Source of the DNA: JAHDBG01 sp963922315
GTDB lineage: Bacteria > Pseudomonadota > Gammaproteobacteria > Chromatiales > Chromatiaceae
NCBI GenBank assembly: GCA_963922315.1
Contig: CAWUID010000027.1
Location: 1 to 28,603 of the forward strand
DNA length: 28,603 nt
Direction: 5' to 3'
Below the pieces are notes generated by a model. It worked only from the letters and a program-made list of their open reading frames with translations, had not been told where the DNA came from and searched no databases. The position numbers and the translations under genes were made by a program. Shown here in pieces: positions 9,458 to 15,475 of the stretch. How positions within the stretch are numbered: the stretch's first letter is position 1; each line of letters begins with the position of its first letter.

Positions 9458-9703
9458 ATGCATATCTCTCTAACCAAAGATCTGGAATACTACGTGTCTG
9501 ATCAGATAAAAACAGGTTATTACTCTTCTGCCAGTGAAGTTATATGTGAAGCCTTGAGAAACCAGATCAAATTCTCAGAAAATATACAACTTAACGAACG
9601 TATTACTATCAACAGCCAACAGGTTAAAGATAGAAGTTTTATTATTGCTGATAAGGCATGCTTTAATAAAGCTCGTGCATATGTGAAAAAAATATATATC
9701 TGA
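9458..9703 (+). CDS. ParD/CopG-like type II antitoxin
   Basis: An 81-residue protein with a ribbon-helix-helix N-terminus: HISLTKDLEYYVSDQIKTG supplies the DNA-binding strand and first helix, and YYSSASEVICEALR is the ParD-family signature (G.Y.saSEvireALR). The C-terminal half (LNERITINSQQVKDRSFI) would normally wrap around a ParE/RelE toxin. ATG 9458 is preferred to GTG 9452 because TGAGGTG (9448-9454) fits as its ribosome binding site. The gene is AT-rich, unlike the adjoining prfA. Its toxin partner survives only as a short stub just downstream, so this appears to be an orphaned antitoxin that may still repress its own promoter. Confidence 0.75.
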   Translation: MHISLTKDLEYYVSDQIKTGYYSSASEVICEALRNQIKFSENIQLNERITINSQQVKDRSFIIADKACFNKARAYVKKIYI

Positions 9704-9713
9704 ATATTAATAT

Positions 9714-9764
9714 ATGGAATATGAAGTCATTTTTACTGATTCAGCTGACCAGAGTCTCTTTTAG
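9714..9764 (+). pseudogene. Truncated ParE/RelE-type toxin start
   Basis: Ten bases after the antitoxin stop, an ATG opens a 16-residue frame, MEYEVIFTDSADQSLF, which ends at TAG 9762. The sequence M.Y.V.FT..A..(D/S)L is how ParE and RelE toxins begin (first strand, then start of helix 1), and it is at the expected place for a toxin following ParD. The rest of the toxin (the usual length is about 95 residues) is not visible in any frame of the next 50 bases before the opposing cassette. I read it as a decayed or deleted toxin gene; chance resemblance of such a short peptide is possible. Confidence 0.5.
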
Positions 9765-9812
9765 AAAACGCACTCATATTTTTCGATAAACACCGATTGG
9801 TTCTTAAGAACT

Positions 9813-10217
9813 TTAGTAAAAGTAATTACATAAATAATCTGTGTGTACCCACCCTGATATCTTAAATGCACGTTGTTCATCTTTATTGTAGAGTGAACCA
9901 TTATATTTTAATTCGATAATAACTTCGGATATTTCTGCCCACATTTTGTCATTCGAGACATTTCCAGTGATTTCCAGTATCATCATATTGTTTAACTTTA
10001 ATAACTCTTCTCCATTTGGCATCGTTCGTAGGGATAAATAAGTGCTTTTCTCACCTAGGCCACAGATGATACTGCGTCCTTTTATAGATGTTCTTTGTCC
10101 GTTCGCCCAGATATTTCCGGTTAATGCGACGCCTGGATAAGATTTGAACTCTTGTTGTGCAAAAAAAGTATGTGTAACAGAAAAAACCAAGATAAATATC
10201 AGCAATGAAATTTTCAT
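9813..10217 (-). CDS. Secreted small protein, candidate immunity protein for the adjacent hydrolase
   Basis: A 134-residue protein of no family I recognise. It has a clear signal peptide (MKISLLIFILVFSVTHTFFAQ, cleavage near Ala20), so the mature part of about 114 residues should be periplasmic. The mature sequence looks beta-rich (VALTGNIWANGQ, MMILEITGNVS, EVIIELKYNG) and has two cysteines (in SIICGLG and DYLCNYF) that could form a disulfide. Its start lies 6 bp after the effector stop. By position and predicted location it suits a periplasmic immunity protein that protects the producer from a peptidoglycan-cutting effector; that role is inferred from context only. It is among the most AT-rich coding sequence in the window, consistent with horizontal gain. 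Confidence 0.7.
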   Translation of the reverse strand: MKISLLIFILVFSVTHTFFAQQEFKSYPGVALTGNIWANGQRTSIKGRSIICGLGEKSTYLSLRTMPNGEELLKLNNMMILEITGNVSNDKMWAEISEVIIELKYNGSLYNKDEQRAFKISGWVHTDYLCNYFY

Positions 10218-10223
10218 AAATAG

Positions 10224-11117
10224 TTACTCTTCTGAAATAACTGTTCCAATATTTCCAGTGTAATCTTTGAGTCTGCAACATGAGTGAGCATAATTTCTCG
10301 GTACCATAAATGCCTCAAATACATTCTCATCATATTCTCCAACATTCACCTGGTTACCCTGATTGCCGCCTAAAATAGCAAGTTTATCTGATTTTCCCGG
10401 AATGCTGCCAGCAACAAAACCAACGTGGCCTCCGCCTCTTCTGGATTTAACAGCAATTGCTCCGTATATTGGTCTTCCGATATTTACACCTTCATCCCAT
10501 CTATTCATCCATTCTTTAGCCCGAAAAGGTTCTTTTGCAAGTTGGTATCCAGCCTCTTTCATTACCCAGGCTACAAATGAGCCACACCATGCGTTTTGTG
10601 CACCAGAATCATCTTCTCCCCAGAAACCTGATGCCTGGAAATATTCAAGAATACGAGCATTTGCGTTAGAGCCAGATATTTCGGTTTCTCCTATTTCCTG
10701 TAGGGCAATCGGCATCCATGTTGGTAGCAAGCAGCATTGTGCTACAGTTTCTTCAACATCCTGCTCACTCCCTTGTTCTTCCGCAGCTGCTTCAGATTTT
10801 TTGATGGGATCAACAGTCGGTGCCTCACCGCTCGGGATAATCTGATCGCCAGGCCTGATATGATTCGGGTGAATTTCTCCCGGACCATAACCGATATTGT
10901 AAGTTTGCCCATTGCGAATAATTTGGGCGTCATTATAGTAAAAGCTATGTTTTTCCCCGAGACTACTCAGTGTATCACCAGACTGAACAGTGATCGGCGC
11001 AGAGATAGTTGTGGTTCCTGTTGTTTCTGATACCGGGGATGGTGCGGGATCATATACAGGAGGTGCAATGATATTCTGGATTTTTTCTGATATACTTTGA
11101 AAAAATGCTTTACTCAT
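10224..11117 (-). CDS. LysM + TIGR02594/CHAP-like peptidoglycan hydrolase, candidate T6SS effector
   Basis: A 297-residue protein without a signal peptide. A LysM-like carbohydrate-binding segment (about 42-96) starts ITVQSGDTLSSLGEKHSFYY and ends HIRPGDQIIPSG. After an acidic linker comes a cysteine hydrolase domain (about 132-275) with the TIGR02594 pattern: WMPIALQEIGETEISGSNAN, then AWCGSFVAWVMKEAGY with catalytic Cys178, GGGHVGFVAG with His231, and LGGNQGNQVNV with Asn252. Such enzymes cut peptide stems or cross-links of peptidoglycan. Lack of a signal peptide, an overlapping upstream DUF4123 adaptor gene (ATGAGTAA, 8 bp) and a downstream signal-peptide protein together indicate a T6SS cargo effector delivered into the periplasm of a neighbour. 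GGAAAA upstream of the ATG can serve as the ribosome binding site. A phage endolysin is the alternative, but no phage genes are nearby. Confidence 0.82.
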   Translation of the reverse strand: MSKAFFQSISEKIQNIIAPPVYDPAPSPVSETTGTTTISAPITVQSGDTLSSLGEKHSFYYNDAQIIRNGQTYNIGYGPGEIHPNHIRPGDQIIPSGEAPTVDPIKKSEAAAEEQGSEQDVEETVAQCCLLPTWMPIALQEIGETEISGSNANARILEYFQASGFWGEDDSGAQNAWCGSFVAWVMKEAGYQLAKEPFRAKEWMNRWDEGVNIGRPIYGAIAVKSRRGGGHVGFVAGSIPGKSDKLAILGGNQGNQVNVGEYDENVFEAFMVPRNYAHSCCRLKDYTGNIGTVISEE

Positions 11118-12855
11118 AATTCTTTTTCCATATCAGCTCAAAAAAACCGAAGGCTTTTTCGCCCAACTTATGCCGACGCTCATCTGCATCGGTAAATGCT
11201 AATGCTTCTTTCGCCCATGGGTAAAGCGGATCATGTGCAAAGCCAATACCAAAATACATTGTTAAGGCAATATAACCAATCAGATCGCTACCGATCAGGT
11301 ACAGTTGTTTTTGAGCAGTGTTACCTGATTCCCTGATAAAACTTCTTACCCCTTCCTGACCAAGACGTTGACATCTGGTTGGCCAGATTTTATATAGTAC
11401 ATCTGAGACGCTATCATAGTTGATTATCTCCGGTGGATTTGTGTAGATGCGTTCAAAGCCTGCCAGAATTCGCCTGGAGTCAGACAAGTCTTTGTTCAGA
11501 TCTGCAGCATAATAACCAATCATGTCTAACAGACCCGTCAGATCAGGCGTACACAACCTGTCATCTTCGGAAATCCAACCTGCTTTTTTTAATGCAGGGT
11601 AATACTGTATGTCTGTTGTGAAATAACTACCCCAATAAGCAATGATAATGAGATACTTAAAATGGTCCCGTTCGGCAGTAATGCCGCTTTTTTTGGCATT
11701 TTTGTAAGCAAGACTGACAATTTCATTAAGTTGATCATCCAGTAGACATTCTGTAAGCTGTGGAAATTGTGTGCGAAAAAATGTGATAGCACGTTTTTCG
11801 TATTTATGACGTCTGTCTCTTTTGAAGCTGTCGATCTCAGCATTTGAAAGTATAAAATGCCCGGTATTAGAAAAATCTCTGAGTCGGTCCCACTCAGGTG
11901 TAATTACCCACACTTTTTTAGTTTCAGTTTGATTATTGTTAATAATATACTCAATACGGTTCGCGCCACACATATTTATCCATTGCACAGATTTTTCCGG
12001 AATGGTTTTAATGCTGTCGAAATAAGTCAATATAATTCTGGGATCCCAGAACCGGAAAAACAGCCACTCCTGCGTTGTTTCGACCTGCACCCGGACAAAC
12101 GGATGAAAATGCGTCCAGACAGCGTCCATATCCGCCGTTGTGCGTACCAGGATACCAGTGCTCTGCTGCCAGTGGTGGGCAAAAAAGTCGATATGGAAAT
12201 TCGGCACCTGTCGGCGATCATCCCAGGCACCTTCCGGTAGCGTCATATCAACCAGATAGGGTGCGACCTCACGCAGGTCTTCTGCCATCTCTGGGCGGAC
12301 TAAGCAGCGTACCGGCACGTCCTGCAGATCCAGATCAAAGATGCCGGAGATGCGGGTGCGCAGGGTCGCATCCACAATCAGGTAGGTGCGCAGGGGTGCC
12401 TGCGGGTCGGGTTGTCCGAATAACAGGTCTTTCAGTTCGGGTACGATCCAGTCCTGCTCCCAGCGAGGCTGATCGGACTGATCCGGCAAGGGCGGGATCG
12501 TGAGTTCGGTGATCTCCAGATAAGTGGGCTGCGGTGGGGGTTGACCGGCCTCACCGCGCGGCAAAAGCGGGCTGAGCGCAATGCCGTGATTGCCATCAAC
12601 TGTTTTGGCCAGATCAATCAGGGTATTGTGATGACCGTGCCGGTGCAGCCAGTCCAGAATCGGCAACACCTGCTCGGCCCAGACCAGATAATGCCCCTGT
12701 GCCTGGCAATGATCGCGGACTGCTTGTGTAAAGCCGTCATAAGTCTCAGTCCAGACCGCCGCATAACATTGCGTATTCCAGGGGTGTTTGTGTGGTTCGT
12801 CGGCTTCAGGCTGAGTGTGGATCAGGCATTTGCCGACCCAGGCTGTGTGAGTCAT
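11110..12855 (-). CDS. DUF4123-domain T6SS effector adaptor with extra N- and C-terminal domains
   Basis: A 581-residue protein. DUF4123 lies at about 155-290: RTYLIVDATLRTRISGIFDL, then PVRCLVRPEMAEDLREVAPY, GILVRTTADMDAVWTHFHPF and finally QEWLFFRFWDPRIILTYFD. DUF4123 proteins (Tap/TEC adaptors) load toxic cargo onto VgrG. A block of about 150 residues precedes it (WVGKCLIHTQPEADEPHKHP...) and about 290 mostly helical residues follow it; I recognise neither. The gene changes composition internally: one 60-base line near 12301 is 60% GC, while lines near 11641 and 12001 are 38% and 35% GC. The switch falls at about codon 265-270, the end of DUF4123. The 3' end overlaps the effector start, so the two are translationally coupled. 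No VgrG or PAAR gene is in the window. No good ribosome binding site is visible at ATG 12855. Confidence 0.8.
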   Translation of the reverse strand: MTHTAWVGKCLIHTQPEADEPHKHPWNTQCYAAVWTETYDGFTQAVRDHCQAQGHYLVWAEQVLPILDWLHRHGHHNTLIDLAKTVDGNHGIALSPLLPRGEAGQPPPQPTYLEITELTIPPLPDQSDQPRWEQDWIVPELKDLLFGQPDPQAPLRTYLIVDATLRTRISGIFDLDLQDVPVRCLVRPEMAEDLREVAPYLVDMTLPEGAWDDRRQVPNFHIDFFAHHWQQSTGILVRTTADMDAVWTHFHPFVRVQVETTQEWLFFRFWDPRIILTYFDSIKTIPEKSVQWINMCGANRIEYIINNNQTETKKVWVITPEWDRLRDFSNTGHFILSNAEIDSFKRDRRHKYEKRAITFFRTQFPQLTECLLDDQLNEIVSLAYKNAKKSGITAERDHFKYLIIIAYWGSYFTTDIQYYPALKKAGWISEDDRLCTPDLTGLLDMIGYYAADLNKDLSDSRRILAGFERIYTNPPEIINYDSVSDVLYKIWPTRCQRLGQEGVRSFIRESGNTAQKQLYLIGSDLIGYIALTMYFGIGFAHDPLYPWAKEALAFTDADERRHKLGEKAFGFFELIWKKNYE

Positions 12856-12919
12856 ATCGGATCATGTGGAAACGGCGGTTGATACTATTGGGTACCCCTG
12901 AAAACTACTTGTATCTTTC

Positions 12920-12943
12920 CAAGGTAACAGGTTAGCTACCTTG
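12920..12943. repeat. Inverted repeat upstream of the adaptor gene
   Basis: CAAGGTA (12920-12926) and TACCTTG (12937-12943) are perfect 7-bp inverted arms around a 10-base spacer, about 65 bp upstream of the adaptor start on its promoter side. The dyad could be an operator for the minus-strand cassette or for the small ORFs on the plus strand. There is no T-run, so a terminator is unlikely. Confidence 0.4.
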
Positions 12944-12961
12944 TCCTGAAGCGAGTGTGTA

Positions 12962-13078
12962 GTGGTCAAGCATATCAACAATGCTAAAAAGAAATTGCAT
13001 GTTATGCAGGTCGTTCAAAATTCAGGGTTTACATGCCCTGTTTTATGTTCATCCGAAGAGCTTGGAATTGAGTCATGA
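12962..13078 (+). CDS. Possible tiny ORF overlapping the next gene
   Basis: A GTG-initiated frame of 38 codons that ends with TGA overlapping the ATG of the next small ORF (ATGA at 13075-13078), the classic sign of coupled translation. The peptide contains KHINNAKKKLHVMQVV and ends SSEELGIES. There is no recognisable family and no strong ribosome binding site. It could be a truncated antitoxin or toxin, or chance. The overlap is the only real support. Confidence 0.2.
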   Translation: MVKHINNAKKKLHVMQVVQNSGFTCPVLCSSEELGIES

Positions 13079-13248
13079 TAGATGACCCCGTGGTTGAAGA
13101 AATCAGGTACCATCGTCAAGCGCATGCCGCGCAGTATGATAATGATTTACATAAAATCTGTGAGGCATTGAGGAAGGAAGAAGAGGCATTAACATTTAAA
13201 GTGGTTCACCGAACCCCCAAGCCTTTTGTTAAGTTTCAGGAAGTATAG
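13075..13248 (+). CDS. Small hydrophilic protein (57 residues), family of unknown function
   Basis: Starts MIDDPVVEEIRYHRQAHAAQ, continues DNDLHKICEALRKEEEALTF and ends RTPKPFVKFQEV. The pattern D.(V/I)VEEIR..R.AHA...(N/Y)(N)D.(H/D)AIC..LR..E resembles a widespread family of short uncharacterised bacterial proteins often found beside toxin-antitoxin genes; I know no assigned function. GGAA about 9 bases before the ATG could serve in initiation. Its neighbours are the tiny upstream ORF, which overlaps it by 4 bp, and the tRNA-Lys promoter. The conserved look of the N-terminal half argues that it is real despite its size. Confidence 0.6.
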   Translation: MIDDPVVEEIRYHRQAHAAQYDNDLHKICEALRKEEEALTFKVVHRTPKPFVKFQEV

Positions 13249-13344
13249 TGAAAAGTGTTATGGTACTGGTCAAAACTCCCGGTCCAACCTGAAAGAGCGC
13301 TCATTGCGCGAGAGATATTCCCGATAAAATGATTGAATCGTAGC

Positions 13345-13372
13345 TTGAGCTTCTGAGCCACTCAGGTATAAT
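13345..13372 (+). promoter_or_regulatory. Sigma70-type promoter for tRNA-Lys
   Basis: TTGAGC (13345-13350) and a perfect TATAAT (13367-13372) are separated by 16 bp. The -10 box lies 16 bp before the tRNA, which suits a short 5' leader. Confidence 0.75.
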
Positions 13373-13388
13373 ATACAGCAGATTATTC

Positions 13389-13464
13389 GGGTCGTTAGCT
13401 CAGTTGGTAGAGCAGTTGACTTTTAATCAATTGGTCGGGCGTTCGAGTCGCCCACGACCCACCA
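13389..13464 (+). tRNA. tRNA-Lys (anticodon UUU)
   Basis: A 76-nt cloverleaf. The acceptor arms GGGTCGT (13389-13395) and ACGACCC pair, the D arm is GCTCAGTTGGTAGAGC, and the anticodon loop CTTTTAA (13420-13426) carries TTT at 13422-13424. The T arm contains GTTCGAGTC, and CCA is encoded at the 3' end. Its own promoter lies upstream and a strong terminator immediately downstream, so it is a single-gene transcript. The accessory DNA is on its 5' side, unlike the usual tRNA 3'-end integration. Confidence 0.97.
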
Positions 13465-13471
13465 TCTGTAT

Positions 13472-13502
13472 AGCCGGACTGGTTTCCAGTCCGGCTTTTT
13501 TT
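13472..13502 (+). terminator. Rho-independent terminator of tRNA-Lys
   Basis: AGCCGGACTGG (13472-13482), a TTT loop, and CCAGTCCGGCT (13486-13496) form a perfect 11-bp stem followed by a run of seven T. It may also partly act on the converging sat transcript, as the complementary strand carries the same stem. Confidence 0.93.
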
Positions 13503-13540
13503 GTGCTGAAAATATGATCTGACCCTTTTGCCGGAGTACG

Positions 13541-14734
13541 TCAGCCCTGCACCTGGTAGTGTGCCATCAGAATCTCAGCGACTTCCGGGCGTGAAAAACT
13601 GGCGGGCAATGATTGCCCCTGGCTGAGCATTTCACGTACCCGGGTACCAGACAACAAGACAAAATCATCCGTGGTGTGGTCTGTCACTTCGCGCATCATA
13701 ACCACCTGATCCAGCTTGGTGGAGTAGGCTGTATGGTCTGCATTGAAGATCTGAATCTGTAATGCATCGTGCGGTACTTCTTCAGCAAAGATCGTTTGTG
13801 CATCAAACGCACCGTAATAGTCACCAACACCAGCATGGTCGCGTCCGATAATAAAATGGGTGGCGCCCATGTTCTGCCGGAAATAAGCATGTAACACTGC
13901 TTCACGTGGTCCGGCATACAACATATCAAAGCCATACCCGGCAATCATCACGCTGTTTGGTGCAAAATAATGTTCGACCATGGTGCGGATCGCCGCATCC
14001 CGTACTGCCGCCGGAATATCTCCCGGTTTTAGTTTGCCCAGCAGCATGTGGATAATCAGGCCATCGCAGCCCAGTCGTTCCATCGCAATTTTGCATAGCG
14101 CTTCATGCGCCCGGTGCATCGGGTTGCGGGTCTGGAAGGCGACAACTGACTGCCAGCCTGCGGCGGCGATGGCTGCGCGGATCTGGCCTGCGGTGCGGAA
14201 GGTTTCGGGAAAATCTTCGCTGAAATACGAAAAATTCAGCACTTGCAGCGGGCCGGACAACAGGACGTTACCCTGCTGGTTAAACGTAGCAACCCCGACA
14301 TGGGCCGGATCCTGGGTGCGATAGACATGCTGAGTCATCTCAGCCTTATCCGTATCACTCAGGGTCTGGATTGCATCCAGGGTCATAATCGCGAGTACTG
14401 GATTGCCAGTGCGATTCGGATCACGTAGTGCAATACGTTGACCGGTTTGTAGTGATGCTGCGCTGGCCTGGTCTGTCAGGCACAACACAGGTAATGGAAA
14501 AAAGGCACCATTCGCCAGTCGCATCTGTCGGGCACTACCCAGGGCATCTGCCAGATTCATGAATCCGGGTAACGGGCTGAAATAACCAGCGCCCAGCATC
14601 ACTGCGTTCGCGGCGGCCTGCGAGCTGATAATCAGATCAGGCAGGTGTTCAGCTTCCGCGAGACAGGCTGCTCGTTCTGCAGCATCAGTCACAAAACAAG
14701 CCTGCAATTGGGCAGAACCGACGGGTGGTATCAT
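13541..14734 (-). CDS. sat: Sulfate adenylyltransferase (ATP sulfurylase), homo-oligomeric Sat type
   Basis: Interconverts ATP + sulfate and APS + pyrophosphate. The 397-residue chain carries the PUA-like N-terminal domain and then the catalytic HxGH-type region QTRNPMHRAH (201-210), followed by GRDHAGVGDYYG (297-308). This is the Sat family, not the CysDN heterodimer. In sulfur-oxidising bacteria this type runs in reverse with APS reductase to make ATP; it also serves assimilation. I chose ATG 14734 because it overlaps the gmhA stop (ATGA) and has AGGAA eight bases upstream; the frame is open for another 57 codons but these read as non-coding. AprAB and reverse Dsr genes are not in the window, so the direction of use is undecided. 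Confidence 0.93.
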   Translation of the reverse strand: MIPPVGSAQLQACFVTDAAERAACLAEAEHLPDLIISSQAAANAVMLGAGYFSPLPGFMNLADALGSARQMRLANGAFFPLPVLCLTDQASAASLQTGQRIALRDPNRTGNPVLAIMTLDAIQTLSDTDKAEMTQHVYRTQDPAHVGVATFNQQGNVLLSGPLQVLNFSYFSEDFPETFRTAGQIRAAIAAAGWQSVVAFQTRNPMHRAHEALCKIAMERLGCDGLIIHMLLGKLKPGDIPAAVRDAAIRTMVEHYFAPNSVMIAGYGFDMLYAGPREAVLHAYFRQNMGATHFIIGRDHAGVGDYYGAFDAQTIFAEEVPHDALQIQIFNADHTAYSTKLDQVVMMREVTDHTTDDFVLLSGTRVREMLSQGQSLPASFSRPEVAEILMAHYQVQG

Positions 14735-15327
14735 AAAGTGTTTCCTGTTGATGGATATAAAGTGCTTTCCACGACGGCGCATAAAATGTGGCCGAGCAGA
14801 ATGTGGCTTTCCTGAATACGGGGCGTATCCTGACTGGGTACACACAGACACAGATCGCACAGATCGCGCATTTCGCCCCCAGTCTGTCCGGTCAGGCCGA
14901 GACAATACAGGCCCTGGTTGCGTGCCTGATATAGCCCTTCAAGGATATTAACTGAGTTGCCGGATGTTGAAATGGCAATGAAGGTGTCACCAGGCTGGCC
15001 TAATGCTTCAATCTGACGGGCAAAGATGCGATCATACGCATAATCATTGCTGATCGCGGTGAGTGCCGAAGTATCTGTGGTCAGGGCGAGTGCGGCCAGC
15101 CCGGGCCGGTCGATATAAAACCGGCTGACCAGTTCCGCCGCAATATGTTGTGCATCTGCTGCTGAACCACCGTTACCTGCGATTAACACTTTGTGTCCGG
15201 CACGATAACCGGCAATCAGCTGGTCACAGGACTGTTGCAGTTGATGCAGCAAGTGGTTATCGTGCAGGATTGTTTGTTTAACCGCAATGCTGGCAGCGAT
15301 CTGATCGGTGATGGTTTGTTCCGGCAT
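14731..15327 (-). CDS. gmhA: Sedoheptulose-7-phosphate isomerase (GmhA), SIS domain
   Basis: A 198-residue SIS-fold enzyme. It converts sedoheptulose 7-phosphate to D-glycero-D-manno-heptose 7-phosphate, the first step to LPS heptose. GNGGSAADAQHIAAELVSRF contains His61 and Glu65, which line up with the zinc ligands of E. coli GmhA. The phosphate loop ISTSGNS and the C-terminal helix ESHILLGHILC follow, the latter holding the other metal-ligand histidine. The related initiator protein DiaA is the alternative, but the metal residues favour GmhA. It overlaps sat by 4 bp and lies about 150 bp downstream of tonB in a minus-strand run. Confidence 0.85.
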   Translation of the reverse strand: MPEQTITDQIAASIAVKQTILHDNHLLHQLQQSCDQLIAGYRAGHKVLIAGNGGSAADAQHIAAELVSRFYIDRPGLAALALTTDTSALTAISNDYAYDRIFARQIEALGQPGDTFIAISTSGNSVNILEGLYQARNQGLYCLGLTGQTGGEMRDLCDLCLCVPSQDTPRIQESHILLGHILCAVVESTLYPSTGNTL

Positions 15328-15475
15328 AATTTTTTCAGAGATAAGGTTGCAGTCGGGTCATGATTACAGAGCTTCTGGTCGGGTGGTGGCTGAAGAAGAG
15401 ACACGATAAACGACGCCAACAACAGGATAAAGAGACTGAGCCAGTAACGGATACCCAAACAAACACTAAAAAAAG

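Larger units (their letters stand above)
12856..13388. other. Intergenic stretch between the effector cassette and tRNA-Lys
   Basis: About 530 bp without a large gene. It contains an inverted repeat at 12920-12943, two tiny overlapping plus-strand ORFs (12962-13078 and 13075-13248), a GC-rich inverted repeat GAGCGC/GCGCGAG near 13294-13311, and the tRNA promoter at 13345-13372. I see no insertion-sequence ends or integrase remnants. Confidence 0.6.

Noticed and set aside
10224..11117. The hydrolase as a prophage endolysin
   Set aside because: No holin, spanin or structural phage gene is nearby, and the overlapping DUF4123 gene points to T6SS cargo instead.
13389..13464. tRNA-Lys as an integration site for the accessory region
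   Set aside because: The accessory DNA lies on the 5' side, the tRNA is intact with promoter and terminator, and I found no repeat of its 3' end nearby and no integrase.
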